From Paenibacillus graminis (GTDB lineage: Bacteria; Bacillota; Bacilli; Paenibacillales; Paenibacillaceae): DNA of 64,000 nt. The stretch spans positions 1,240,001-1,304,000 of the forward strand of contig NZ_CP009287.1 of assembly GCF_000758705.1 (NCBI RefSeq), written 5' to 3'. The translations under genes and the position numbers were made by a program. The notes beneath the pieces are model-generated. The model was not told the DNA's origin and searched no databases. It saw nothing but the letters and a program-made list of their open reading frames with translations. Below are positions 51,960 through 61,667 of this stretch, in pieces. Numbering within the stretch: position 1 is the stretch's first letter; each line of letters opens with the position of its first letter.

Positions 51960-54900
51960 ATGAAGCGGTTCAAAAAAGGGCTCACAACGCTCCTGACCAC
52001 CATTATGCTTGTCTCAACGGCGGCACCTGCGCTTGCTTACGTCAAGCAGGATGAACATTTGGGGACGCATTGGGCGAAGGACAGCATTGCCAAGTGGCAG
52101 GGGAATGGAGTAATTCAAGGTTATCCTGACGGCTCGTTCAGACCGGACAACAAGGTGACACGGGCTGAGCTGGTCAGCATGGTGAACAAACTGTTCGGCT
52201 TCAGTGCTGCATCGGAGACGTCTTTTGCAGATGTGCCGGCCGGGGTCTGGTATGCCAGGGACCTGTCGGTTGCCAGACAAGCCGGCTATTATAAAGGCTT
52301 CCCGGACAACAAAGCGAAAGCGGATACACAAGTTACCCGCCAGGATGCGGCCGCCTTGTTGGCAGCGGTTTTTTCGCTTAAACCAAGTGCGGGAGCGGCT
52401 TCGGCTTCATTCACGGACAATGCGGCTATCAGCAGCTATGCCAAGGAAGCTGTCCGGGCGCTGCAGGGAACACTCCAAGGATACCCGGATGGCAGCTTCC
52501 GCCCGGACAGTCCGGTTACTAGAGCGGAGACGGTCAGCATTGTCGACAGGCTGGTCAGCCGCTACCACCACACGGCCGGGACTGCTGACGGGGGAGCTGT
52601 ACAGGGCAATGTGCTGGTCAACCATACCGGAGTTACTCTTAAAGACAACGTAATTTCAGGCAATTTGTATTTGGCCCCCGGGATCGGCAACGGCGAGGCT
52701 TCTCTGGAGAAAGTAACGGTGCAGGGTGACGTTTACATTGCCGGAGGCGGGGAACATTCCATTCATATGAAGGGTGCCAAGCTTGCACATGTTGTCGTCA
52801 ACCGTCCAGACGGTAAGGTGCGGATCGTTGGCACGGGTGCTACAGCTATCAAGCGGATGGAAATTGAAAGCGCTTCGATAATCGAAATGGAAACGGATGC
52901 AGTGATTTCCGAGGTTGTAATCGCTGCCGGTGCCGCCGGCACCTCTATTGTGGGCAAGGGTACGGTCAGCAAGCTGGATGTCCGTGCAGGATCGGTTGTT
53001 CTGAATGGACAGCCTCTTGCTGCCGGAACTTATATGGTGAAAGGTGGAGCAGCCTCGCCATGGACTGCAGCTGGAGGCACTCCAGTTCCAAGCCAACCAG
53101 CTTCCACACCTGCGCCCGGCAGCGGCAGCGGAGGAACAGAACCGACGGCCACACCTACTCCGGGCAGCGGTAATGGAGGGACAGAACCACCGGCCACCCC
53201 TGCTCCCAGCAGTGGCAATGGAGGAACCGAGCCGTCCCCGCGAGTCGTGAATCTTGCGGATGCTGACGCGTCGTCTGCTACCCGGTCACTGTTCGTCTAT
53301 CTTGACGATGTCCGGGGCACAGGCACGCTTTTCGGGCAGCAGCACGCAACGGACGAAGGTCAATCGATCGCGAAGCGCGACGGAACCGAATCCGATGTGA
53401 AAAATGTCGTGGGTGCGCATCCCGCCCTGTTCGGCTGGGATACGCTCAGCCTGGAGGGCAAAGAAAAGCCGGGTGTGGCGGGAGATGTGTATGCCAGTAT
53501 TGATAACCTCGCTGACAGCATGAAACATGCTTATGAAGCGGGCGGTGTGCTAACACTTAGCGCCCATATGCCTAACTTTGTGACCGGCGGCGATTTCTAT
53601 GACCTCAAGGGCTCGGTCGTCTCGCATATCCTGCCCGGCGGCGACAAGCATGCTGAGTTCAACGCTTTTCTGGATAATATTGCGGTGTTTGCGAACAGTC
53701 TGAAGGATGACAGCGGCAGTTCCATTCCGGTTATTTTCCGCCCGTTCCACGAACAGAGCGGCAGCTGGTTCTGGTGGGGGCGCGCTTTTACAACGGAAGA
53801 CCAGTACAAAGAGTTATACCGGTACACTGTGGAATATCTGCGGGATATTAAGAATGTCCACAACTTTCTGTACGCGTATTCTCCCGGCGGCGGGTTTGGC
53901 ACAAATGAGCAGCAGTATCTCGAAACCTACCCGGGTGACGATTATGTAGATGTTCTGGGCTTCGACAGTTACTACAACGGGGAAGGGCAAAGCTGGTTCG
54001 ACGGCGTCGCAACAGAAGCTGCAACCCTCTCAAAGATTGCCGATGCAAAACACAAGATTGCGGCATTGACCGAATTTGGTTATCAGAACATGAAAGTGTC
54101 GGGCAACTCCACTCCGGACTTCTACACCCGTCTCGCCACAGCGCTGAAATCCAACCCGGATGCCAAAAGAATGGCCTTCATGCTGACCTGGGCCGACTTT
54201 ACTCCTAGCGAGAACTCTTATGTTCCCTATCCGCTCGCTTCAGGACAAGAGCATCAGATGATGGCTGACTTTAAGTCCTTCTTCGACGATCCGTATACAC
54301 TGTTCAGCGGAGAAATCAACGGAGCTTACACACAAGCTGTTGACACTGCCGGGGAGCAGGTCTTCATGCACATAGCTTCTCCGACTAATCAGGCTACAGT
54401 GGCGGAAGGCACAACCCTGATCCGTGTCCGCGTCCTGAACGGGTCACCGGCAAAAGTGGTGTACACGGTGGGTGAATCGGCCCTGGAAACGCCGCTCGTG
54501 CTGGACCCGGAAACCGGATTTTATGTCGCGGACTGGTCGCCGGATGCAAAGCTGAACGGCAAAATTGCCGCGGTAACGGTGAAGGTATACAGTGAAGACG
54601 GGACTGTATTATTAGAGCAGACGAACTCCGTTTTTGTAAAAATCAGCGAAGTGCTGCTGGGAGCCTATACGTTCGACAACGGCATTGACGGTGTTCAGAG
54701 CAACGGCGGCTATCAAGCGGCAATTGACTCCATCGGGCCGGGGCAGTTCAACGGCAGCGGTGTGCTGAAGGTCAATGCAAGCGGGATGAACCCTGCGGAT
54801 ACCTGGCAGGAGCTGAAGCTGGAGCTTAAGAACGCTAAGTCGGTTATAGACAGCGTCTACCTGACAGAGGCGACGCGCGTTAAGCTTGATGTATGGGTGC

Positions 54901-56207
54901 CGGCCACAGCGCAGCCGGAGAACGGCAATGCAAGTCTGCAGGCTGTCGTGCAGCTGCCTCCGGATTGGAACGGCAAGTATGGAATCGGGACCACCCAGAT
55001 TTCTTTTGCGGATCTGCCGAAGGAAACCATTGATGGCGTGGAGTATGTGCATTTCACACCAACAATTGATATGACCGATGCAGCTGCGCTCCTGGCAGCC
55101 GACGATATTGCAGTTTCCATTGTGGGCAGCGGACTGGCAAGCGGCAGCATTCCGGTATATATCGACAATATCGGATTATACAGTACTTACGTAGAAACTG
55201 GCTCTGACCCGGCTGTGGTCGACGATTTCGAGAGCTATCTGGGCAGTGACGAGGCGCTGAACACGAAATTTGTCCATGCGGGAGGCGATGCAACGGAAAC
55301 GGCGCTGGATGCGAACAAACATGGCGGCAGCTACGGCATGAAGTATACCTATACACTGGGCGCGAGCGGATATGCCGGCGTGACCAAGGCGCTTAATGTT
55401 GACTGGACCGGCTTCAACGCACTGCAATTCTGGTATAAGCCGGATGCCAAGGGGCAGAAGCTGGTAATACAGATTAATGCAGGCGGAAGCACTTATGAGT
55501 ACTATCCCGACACTACTACTGAGCAGGCGGCACTTGTGACTGCAAAGTTTAGTGAATTCGTCCCGGCCAATGGCGCAACAGGAACGCTGACCAAGACCAA
55601 CCTGAAGGATGTTCAAAAGTTCTCGATCTATACCAATGCCAAGCCGGACGGCACGCAGCTGACATCTTCGATGTACTTTGACGACATCAAGGCGGTCAAT
55701 GATCCGGATGCCGGGACCGTTCCTGGAGGAAGCGACGGCGGGGGGACCGCTCCCGGGATGCTGTTTGACTTCGAAGGTTCTGAGCAAGGCTGGACTTTCG
55801 GAACCAATACTATGGGGGCCAGCCATTTAAGCCCGGCAACTGACGGCGGCAAGGGCGTACTGAGCGCGGACTATCCGCTTGATACAGCTGCCGCAAATGT
55901 CTTTGACCTGAACTTTGTAGGCGATCAGGATCTGAGCAACGGCGGCACACTGAAACTCCATGTCCGGGTTTCCGCGGGAACCGCCAAGGGCAAGGTGTTC
56001 CTGAAAAGTGGAGCGAACTGGGACTGGGCCAATACAGATGAAGTGGCCCTGACCGATCAATATCAATGGATTTCGCTTGATCTGAACGGTTTTGACTGGA
56101 CAGGAAAGGTCAAGATCGATAAAACTATGGTTCGCGCAATGGGCTTGGAAATCTATTCTTCAGACAGTGCGGCTACAGTATATATAGATGACGTAATCCT
56201 GGAGTAG
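51960..56207 (+). CDS. S-layer-anchored GH26 mannanase with three carbohydrate-binding modules
   Basis: 1415 residues. Signal peptide (~1-27, ending ALAYVKQ). Three SLH repeats (~30-195; GYPDGSFRPDNKVTRAELVS, again GYPDGSFRPDSPVTRAE) bind pyruvylated cell-wall polymer. Then a bactofilin-like beta-solenoid (~218-360), a Gly/Pro linker with 15-residue repeats, and GH26 (~439-780: acid/base Glu in FRPFHEQSGSWFWWG, nucleophile in ALTEFGYQN). Next an Ig-like module (~800-895), a CBM27-like module (~898-1080), a CBM11-like module (~1083-1255) and a CBM23-like module (~1266-1415). It holds mannan at the cell surface and cleaves it. It belongs to a different GH26 branch from the two genes at 25-29 kb. 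Confidence 0.85.
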   Translation: MKRFKKGLTTLLTTIMLVSTAAPALAYVKQDEHLGTHWAKDSIAKWQGNGVIQGYPDGSFRPDNKVTRAELVSMVNKLFGFSAASETSFADVPAGVWYARDLSVARQAGYYKGFPDNKAKADTQVTRQDAAALLAAVFSLKPSAGAASASFTDNAAISSYAKEAVRALQGTLQGYPDGSFRPDSPVTRAETVSIVDRLVSRYHHTAGTADGGAVQGNVLVNHTGVTLKDNVISGNLYLAPGIGNGEASLEKVTVQGDVYIAGGGEHSIHMKGAKLAHVVVNRPDGKVRIVGTGATAIKRMEIESASIIEMETDAVISEVVIAAGAAGTSIVGKGTVSKLDVRAGSVVLNGQPLAAGTYMVKGGAASPWTAAGGTPVPSQPASTPAPGSGSGGTEPTATPTPGSGNGGTEPPATPAPSSGNGGTEPSPRVVNLADADASSATRSLFVYLDDVRGTGTLFGQQHATDEGQSIAKRDGTESDVKNVVGAHPALFGWDTLSLEGKEKPGVAGDVYASIDNLADSMKHAYEAGGVLTLSAHMPNFVTGGDFYDLKGSVVSHILPGGDKHAEFNAFLDNIAVFANSLKDDSGSSIPVIFRPFHEQSGSWFWWGRAFTTEDQYKELYRYTVEYLRDIKNVHNFLYAYSPGGGFGTNEQQYLETYPGDDYVDVLGFDSYYNGEGQSWFDGVATEAATLSKIADAKHKIAALTEFGYQNMKVSGNSTPDFYTRLATALKSNPDAKRMAFMLTWADFTPSENSYVPYPLASGQEHQMMADFKSFFDDPYTLFSGEINGAYTQAVDTAGEQVFMHIASPTNQATVAEGTTLIRVRVLNGSPAKVVYTVGESALETPLVLDPETGFYVADWSPDAKLNGKIAAVTVKVYSEDGTVLLEQTNSVFVKISEVLLGAYTFDNGIDGVQSNGGYQAAIDSIGPGQFNGSGVLKVNASGMNPADTWQELKLELKNAKSVIDSVYLTEATRVKLDVWVPATAQPENGNASLQAVVQLPPDWNGKYGIGTTQISFADLPKETIDGVEYVHFTPTIDMTDAAALLAADDIAVSIVGSGLASGSIPVYIDNIGLYSTYVETGSDPAVVDDFESYLGSDEALNTKFVHAGGDATETALDANKHGGSYGMKYTYTLGASGYAGVTKALNVDWTGFNALQFWYKPDAKGQKLVIQINAGGSTYEYYPDTTTEQAALVTAKFSEFVPANGATGTLTKTNLKDVQKFSIYTNAKPDGTQLTSSMYFDDIKAVNDPDAGTVPGGSDGGGTAPGMLFDFEGSEQGWTFGTNTMGASHLSPATDGGKGVLSADYPLDTAAANVFDLNFVGDQDLSNGGTLKLHVRVSAGTAKGKVFLKSGANWDWANTDEVALTDQYQWISLDLNGFDWTGKVKIDKTMVRAMGLEIYSSDSAATVYIDDVILE

Positions 56208-56265
56208 CAGTATTTCTGACAGTTAAAGGTAGCAGGCAATGCCTACCAACTTTGCATACATTATA

Positions 56266-56292
56266 CCCCGTGCGGCGGCACGGGGTCTTTCT
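56266..56292 (+). terminator. Terminator after the SLH-GH26 gene
   Basis: CCCCGTGC (56266-56273) pairs with GCACGGGG (56278-56285) around a GGCG loop, followed by TCTTTCTT. Confidence 0.85.
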
Positions 56293-56394
56293 TGGAGTAA
56301 AGTACCGGCAGAGCCGTTTTACGTACATCTTACATCCTTCTAATATCCTATTCACATACCTTTCGTAGTATAAAAATCTCAGTTTGTTCTGCCG

Positions 56395-56418
56395 AAATAA
56401 AGACTAAAGTCTTTATTT
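56395..56418. promoter_or_regulatory. 24-bp palindrome upstream of the chemoreceptor gene
   Basis: AAATAAAGACT and AGTCTTTATTT are perfect inverted copies separated by two bases. A 2-nt loop is too tight for an RNA hairpin, so a dimeric DNA-binding protein site is likelier. Confidence 0.5.
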
Positions 56419-56494
56419 GTGCCTATTCGTGAAAATGAAAAGAAACAAATGGAAGTCTATGCTATGTTTTGCAAAAGCTTAAGGGGGCGCAGGT

Positions 56495-58267
56495 ATGAAG
56501 AAGGGGCTGGCGATGGAAGGTTCCGCAGGCAGATGGAATGGATTATTGAAGCAGGGTGCAGCGAAAATCAGAAGCAGCATCGCGATTAAAATCGCCTCCG
56601 GTTATGTGGTTTTGGCCATACTGGTTATGGTATTAGGGGGAGTCTCCCTCTATCAAATGAACGGAATGCATAAGAATACGGGGGAAATTGTAAATAAGAT
56701 GATGCCCGCACTGAATCAGATACATAATATTAATTACTATACAGAACATATTATGTCTATCAGCATGCAGCATATTCTCGATACGGAAGGGAAGAACAAG
56801 GCGGCGCTTGAAGAGGAGCGGGATGTATATATCCGTAAAATAGCTGATACCATGAAGAGCTATCAGGCCGGACTCCGTAAGGACGTACAATTGCAGCAAT
56901 TCCGGGCCCTCAGCAGCAAATGGGAGGCGTTTATGACGATTAATGACCAAGCCATCAAGCTTAGCGGCTCAGGCGATGAGAAGCTTGCATTGGAGGTCTC
57001 GCAAAAAGGCATATCCGCCTTCAACGCTATGCAGGTTGACCTTCAGAAACTGGTGAATTCCAGTCAGGATGAAGCGGAAGATAAGGGAAAGCTGTCATCC
57101 GGAATCTTTCATACTGCACAATCTCTGAGTCTAGTCACGGTGCTGCTGGTGCTGATTGTGATCGGAGGAATCAACATGCTTATCCGGCGTTTGCTGATTA
57201 ATCCGGTCAAAAAAGTGACCGCGCATCTTCAGCGCATCGCCAGCGGGGATTTGACCGCTGCGGATACACTTATTTCCAACACGGATGAAATCGGCCTGCT
57301 GGCCAAGACGGTGAACGGGACCAACCGGACCCTGCATGAAATTGTCGGCCGGATTAGAAACGTTGCCCGGATTATTGCGGAGCAGAGCGAGGGCCTTCTG
57401 AATAATGCGAACCAAACGAAGGAAGGCGGCAGCCAGATAGCCCTAACCATGGAAGAGCTTGCCAAAGCGTCGGGAAGCCAGGCCGAAGCAGCTGTTGATG
57501 CTTCCCGGGCTGTGGAGGAGCTGAACCGGCTGATTGAGGATTTTGCCGGCAAAGGCATGGAACTGTCGGAGCATTCCGAGCAGGTCCGGTTGAAGGGCGA
57601 CAAGGGTAAGGAATTGATGGAAAGCTCAGTCGCACAAATGAGTAGTATTGCCGAGGTGGTGTCGCAGTCCATGAAAACGGTGGAAGAGCTGAACCTCAAA
57701 AATGAGGGCATATTCCGGCTGGTGGGCTCGATCCGGAGCATCTCGGAACAGACCCATCTTCTGGCGATTAATGCTGCGATTGAAGCGGCCAGAGCCGGGG
57801 ATAGCGGACGCGGATTTGCCGTAGTGGCGCAGGAGGTCCGTAAGCTGTCGGAGGATGTGCAGCAGACTGTCTCGGAGATTACCGGTATCACACAGGGCAT
57901 CCAGGAGGATTCGAGGGAAATGGTTCAGAGGCTGCGCAGCGGTGTGGAGAAGACAGAGGAAGGCAGCCGGCAAATCATTGAAACGGGCCAAGCCCTGGCA
58001 GAGATCAATCAGTCCGTCCATGTGATGGCCGGTACCATTGAAGTGATGGGCAATGATCTGCAGCAAATGACCGGGGCCAGCGAAACCATGAATGAATTCA
58101 GCCAGCACATCTCAGCCCTGGCTCAGCAATCGGCGGCCAGTGTCGAAGAGACGTCAGCATCAGCCCATGAGCAGGTCAGTGCGACCGATGAGGTGGCAGC
58201 AGGCATCGTACAGCTAAGAACCATGCTGGCAGAGCTTGAAGAATCAGTGACGCGGTTTCAAGTATAG
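56495..58267 (+). CDS. Methyl-accepting chemotaxis protein
   Basis: 590 residues. TM1 (~33-53, [18 protein letters not shown]), an extracellular four-helix-bundle sensor (~55-205), TM2 (~210-228, [18 protein letters not shown]), HAMP (~232-285) and the cytoplasmic signalling domain with tip [20 protein letters not shown] followed by [18 protein letters not shown]. It transmits ligand binding to CheA/CheW. Stands alone between terminators. Ligand unknown. Confidence 0.92.
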   Translation: MKKGLAMEGSAGRWNGLLKQGAAKIRSSIAIKIASGYVVLAILVMVLGGVSLYQMNGMHKNTGEIVNKMMPALNQIHNINYYTEHIMSISMQHILDTEGKNKAALEEERDVYIRKIADTMKSYQAGLRKDVQLQQFRALSSKWEAFMTINDQAIKLSGSGDEKLALEVSQKGISAFNAMQVDLQKLVNSSQDEAEDKGKLSSGIFHTAQSLSLVTVLLVLIVIGGINMLIRRLLINPVKKVTAHLQRIASGDLTAADTLISNTDEIGLLAKTVNGTNRTLHEIVGRIRNVARIIAEQSEGLLNNANQTKEGGSQIALTMEELAKASGSQAEAAVDASRAVEELNRLIEDFAGKGMELSEHSEQVRLKGDKGKELMESSVAQMSSIAEVVSQSMKTVEELNLKNEGIFRLVGSIRSISEQTHLLAINAAIEAARAGDSGRGFAVVAQEVRKLSEDVQQTVSEITGITQGIQEDSREMVQRLRSGVEKTEEGSRQIIETGQALAEINQSVHVMAGTIEVMGNDLQQMTGASETMNEFSQHISALAQQSAASVEETSASAHEQVSATDEVAAGIVQLRTMLAELEESVTRFQV

Positions 58268-58320
58268 CTGAGCTGTGAGCAGCGGACGCTTGCGGGTGAG
58301 CGGCTTCTTCGCTAAATATG

Positions 58321-58360
58321 AAACGGGTGCTGTCCTTGAGAGAGGACAGCACCCGTTTTG
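58321..58360 (+). terminator. Strong terminator after the chemoreceptor gene
   Basis: AAACGGGTGCTGTCC pairs with GGACAGCACCCGTTT over 15 bp and ends in T residues. Confidence 0.92.
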
Positions 58361-58389
58361 TTTGAAGCGCCGCCGGCCAGTTTGGCTGG

Positions 58390-58413
58390 AAACAACGGCA
58401 GAAATGCCGTTGA
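58390..58413. repeat. Solo family A hairpin
   Basis: CAACGGCA-gaaa-TGCCGTTG: the same core as the arrays at 890-1070 and 1612-1695, here as a single copy between convergent genes. Confidence 0.75.
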
Positions 58414-58443
58414 TGGAGCACCGCCGGCCAAGTGCTCCTCCGC

Positions 58444-59400
58444 TTAATACTGGCGGCTGTAGTCTACGAGATTACGTGAAGGAGTTCCTGATTTCAAATA
58501 GGATTTCATATTCTCTATAAAAATCTCAACCACCCGGTCGGCATAACGGTCAGTTACCCCGGCACAGTGCGGCGTGATGACGACCTGCTCCATTCCCCAC
58601 AGCGGATGGTCTTCCGGCAGGGGCTCCGTCCCGAATACATCGAGACCGGCACCGGCCAAGTGTCCGCTGTTCAGGGCATCCATCAGAGCTTGGGTATCGG
58701 TTGTGGCTCCGCGGCCGATATTGATATAATAGGAGCCCTGCTTACAGGCTGCAAAAATTTCCGCACCAAACATAAGCCGTGTCTCATCTGTAAGCGGTAG
58801 GGTGTTGATCAGGAAATCCCCTTGGCTCACAACATCCTGAAGCCGGTCAGTGGTATAGACCTCATCGAAGCCTTCGGCCGGCTCGCCGGAGCGGCTTACA
58901 CCTAAGGTCGTCATCCGGAAGGCTTTGGCGATTCTGGCCGTTTCACTGCCGATGGAGCCGGTACCGGCAATGACGGCGGTTTTGCCGGTCAGCTCGCTCT
59001 CGCTGCCTTCAGAGTGCCATTTTCGGTTCAACTGGTTGCGGACCGCTGTATGCAGATTCCGGGTGAAGAGCAGCATGAAGCCGAAGATTACCGCCGTAAT
59101 CGGTTCGGCGTGCACACCGCTGGCGTTGGTTAACAGAATTCCTTTATTCTCCATGGCTGTAAGAGGAAGCTTCTCAACTCCAGCCGACCAGGTCTGCACC
59201 CAGCGCAGCGGTGATTCAGAGCTTAACAGCGTATCGCTAATCCCCTTGCCCCAGCCGATGACAATTTCGGCTTCGGCGAGCTGTGCAAGGTCAGGGGCTT
59301 TGCCGTCTCCCAGGGTCAGTGTATAGCCTGGAGCAGCGTCACGGATTAAGTCCTGCTGCCGGTGTGATAGTTTCTGTAAACAAACGATGGATTTCGTCAA
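58444..59400 (-). CDS. D-2-hydroxyacid dehydrogenase (NAD-dependent)
   Basis: 318 residues from a TTG start at 59400 with GGAGGGAA upstream. Rossmann motif AGTGSIGSETARIAKAF; active-site residues of the family are present: Arg in YINIGRGATTD, Glu in LDVFGTEPLPEDHPLWG and His in VITPHCAGVTDRYADR. It oxidises or reduces 2-hydroxy/2-keto acids with NAD(H); the exact substrate cannot be read from sequence. Confidence 0.87.
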   Translation of the reverse strand: MTKSIVCLQKLSHRQQDLIRDAAPGYTLTLGDGKAPDLAQLAEAEIVIGWGKGISDTLLSSESPLRWVQTWSAGVEKLPLTAMENKGILLTNASGVHAEPITAVIFGFMLLFTRNLHTAVRNQLNRKWHSEGSESELTGKTAVIAGTGSIGSETARIAKAFRMTTLGVSRSGEPAEGFDEVYTTDRLQDVVSQGDFLINTLPLTDETRLMFGAEIFAACKQGSYYINIGRGATTDTQALMDALNSGHLAGAGLDVFGTEPLPEDHPLWGMEQVVITPHCAGVTDRYADRVVEIFIENMKSYLKSGTPSRNLVDYSRQY

Positions 59401-59489
59401 TAGGATTCCCTCCGTGAGATTATTTAATAGAGCTCGCTGATGCTGTATAGAATAAGGATAACAAATCTGCCCTGAAAGGTGAAATTGAG

Positions 59490-60095
59490 ATGGAACGTAA
59501 GGTGTCTGAAGCAGAAATGGAGCGGCTGTTCATCGCGCTAAAGCTTCCTTTTGCGCTGTGTGTAAAACTGGAAAAGGAACGCAGTGTCTTGTCGGGCAAA
59601 CTGAATTTTGCCAAATGGACACATTCTGAGGATTATCACATTACCCTGCAGTTTCTCGGAGATACGCCGAAACGGTCAATTCCCGGCCTGCTTGAAGCTT
59701 TGAAGGAGATCCCCGCAGCTTGCTCCCCCTTTCATTTGCGGCTTACGGAGTGGGGGACTTTTGGGCGCCCTGAATCGCCAAAGGTGCTTTGGGCGGGGGT
59801 TTCGGGAGAAACGGACAAGCTGAAGGATCTTCAAAAGCGTGTGATTTCCGTTACCCGTCCTCTTGGTTTCATACCCGAAGCGAGAGCGTTTAAACCTCAT
59901 CTCACCTTGGCCCGCAAATATCGGAATGAGCTGCCTTTCAGTCTGGAAAAGCTTGCTCTTTTGCGCACTGAGGAAGCCTCAGGGGAGGGGGAATCTGACA
60001 TCGCGGACTGGACGGTGGACGGTTTTGTGGTGTATGCTACCAGGATGCATGCCATTCCTATGTATGAAATGATCGAAAAATTTACGTTTTTCTGA
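59490..60095 (+). CDS. thpR: RNA 2',3'-cyclic phosphodiesterase
   Basis: 201 residues. The two HxTL motifs of the 2H phosphoesterase family are present: HITLQFLGDTP and FKPHLTLARKYR. The family hydrolyses 2',3'-cyclic ends of RNA to 2'-phosphates. It starts divergently to the dehydrogenase. Not obviously linked in function to its neighbours. Confidence 0.87.
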   Translation: MERKVSEAEMERLFIALKLPFALCVKLEKERSVLSGKLNFAKWTHSEDYHITLQFLGDTPKRSIPGLLEALKEIPAACSPFHLRLTEWGTFGRPESPKVLWAGVSGETDKLKDLQKRVISVTRPLGFIPEARAFKPHLTLARKYRNELPFSLEKLALLRTEEASGEGESDIADWTVDGFVVYATRMHAIPMYEMIEKFTFF

Positions 60096-60177
60096 TAGAA
60101 AATCGGCAAGAAAGTTTTCAAAGCTTCCATTTTCGGTTACATACAATAGGAGTGTGCCGTAAAATAGGAGGTAAATA

Positions 60178-61071
60178 ATGGTAATTTTCAAACAAAACCG
60201 CTGTATTGCGCTGCTTGTTGGCGTTATTCTAGTGTGTTTCTCTGCGATAAGCCTGATGGGCCTTGTAGGTCCCGCCAAGGGCAAAGATACAGTACAAATG
60301 AATCAGCTGCAGTCGAACGCTCATCCATCTGACCGGATAAGCTCTAGTCAAGCCTTAACAGCTTTGCTGAGGACTAAGAGTTCCTCGGGACCCATGCTTT
60401 ACACCACAGCCGCCTATCTGGTCCAAACCCAGAAGATCAGGCATGCCGCAGAATGGAGCAGTCTGGATATACTGAAGCCGCAAGGCGCAGCCGCCAAGAC
60501 TGATATTCTCCGGCAAAAGGCAGCTGTGGTGAAGTCAACTCCGCCCATGGCGCAGCAAGCGGCCAAGACGGCGGCGGCTAAGGGGAGCCAGACCGTACTT
60601 ACGAAAAAAACGGCAATTCAGCAACATCCCCCCACACAATTGTTCTTCTCTCGGACAAAGCTATTAAGCCAGGATCAGCGAAATCAAGCGACCTGGACCT
60701 ACGCAGTATCCGAAGGAGACCTGCTACTGCTGCAAAAAATCGTTATGGCAGAAGCAGAAGGCGAACCGTACCAGGGCAAAGTGGCAGTCGCCAACGTTGT
60801 TCTGAACCGGCTGCGGTCAGCCAATTTTCCCGATACCATACATGATGTGATCTATCAGAAGAGTCAGTTCAGTCCTGTGGCCAACGGGCGTCTTAAGCGT
60901 GTGAAGCCAAACGCAGACTCTATTAAAGCCGTCACCGCCGCGCTCTCCGGAACCAAAGCAGTAACGGACGATACGTATTTTTTCCTGTCGCTGAAGCTTG
61001 CCCAGGATCTCACGGTACATCATTCCAGACAATATGCTAAAACCATCGGCAATCATACTTTTTATAAATAA
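60178..61071 (+). CDS. SleB-type cell wall hydrolase
   Basis: 297 residues. N-terminal hydrophobic segment (CIALLVGVILVCFSAISLMG), an Ala/Lys/Thr-rich stretch (~90-160), and a C-terminal Hydrolase_2 (SleB) domain (~180-297: LLLLQKIVMAEAEGEPYQGK, VVLNRLRSANFPDTIHDVIY, QFSPVANGRLKRV). Members are lytic enzymes for spore cortex or vegetative peptidoglycan; the catalytic Glu is in MAEAEGEP. TAGGAGG lies 7 bp before the ATG. Spore-specific use is not shown by the sequence. Confidence 0.85.
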   Translation: MVIFKQNRCIALLVGVILVCFSAISLMGLVGPAKGKDTVQMNQLQSNAHPSDRISSSQALTALLRTKSSSGPMLYTTAAYLVQTQKIRHAAEWSSLDILKPQGAAAKTDILRQKAAVVKSTPPMAQQAAKTAAAKGSQTVLTKKTAIQQHPPTQLFFSRTKLLSQDQRNQATWTYAVSEGDLLLLQKIVMAEAEGEPYQGKVAVANVVLNRLRSANFPDTIHDVIYQKSQFSPVANGRLKRVKPNADSIKAVTAALSGTKAVTDDTYFFLSLKLAQDLTVHHSRQYAKTIGNHTFYK

Positions 61072-61139
61072 ACGGACTATATGAATTGAACTGGAGAACC
61101 TGAAAGCTCGGGAACATAGGTGAGGCTCATCAGGAACTA

Positions 61140-61375
61140 AATCTAAGTGGAAAAAGTAAAACTAATTCGCTGAAATCCTGGCTGCAGAAGGTTTTAGTTG
61201 GATTTTGTACAACTAATTGCTGCCTATTCATCCCATACAGCCGCCTTCAGCCGAATTAGTGATACTTTTTCCAACATAGGCTACTCCATAAGCCGAATGA
61301 GCTTGATTAGTGATACTTTTTCCAACATAGGCTACATCATAAGCCGAATGAGCTTGATAAATGGTGCCTTTTCCC
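61140..61375. repeat. Repeat family C array (2 inverted + 3 direct units)
   Basis: GGA-type cores at 61149 and 61200 (51 bp apart), then TTAGTGATACTTTTTCC cores in the other orientation at 61256 and 61307 and a decayed one at 61358, again 51 bp apart. The 56-bp junction and 36-nt loop are the same as at 44977-45160. An open frame over the direct units only repeats a 17-residue word. From 61376 to 61594 I see no gene. Confidence 0.85.
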
Positions 61376-61594
61376 ACTAAGGGTGACTAGCTCTATTCAT
61401 ATAATTTTTAGTTCGGTTTATATCACGGGAAAACCTGCGGTTGTCGCAGCATGATACCTGCGGATATCCGCCATCCCAATGCGCTTGCAGAAATCTGTGG
61501 AGTATTTTGTAAAAGTTTTTGCCGGGCATGGTTTAACCTGGTCATGAGGCGGCGTAGAGAAGGAAGCGGAGTTAAACCGCCTGTATTACACATC

Positions 61595-61634
61595 AAAAAA
61601 CGGTACCGGCCATATGAGGCCGGTACCGTTTTTT
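61595..61634. terminator. Bidirectional terminator
   Basis: AAAAAA, CGGTACCGGCC (61601-61611), a 6-nt loop, GGCCGGTACCG (61618-61628) and TTTTTT. Symmetrical, so it can stop transcripts on both strands, including the glycosyltransferase gene on the minus strand. Confidence 0.92.
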
Positions 61635-61667
61635 GACTCTAGAATCTTTCCAAAGCTGTCTCTTCGC

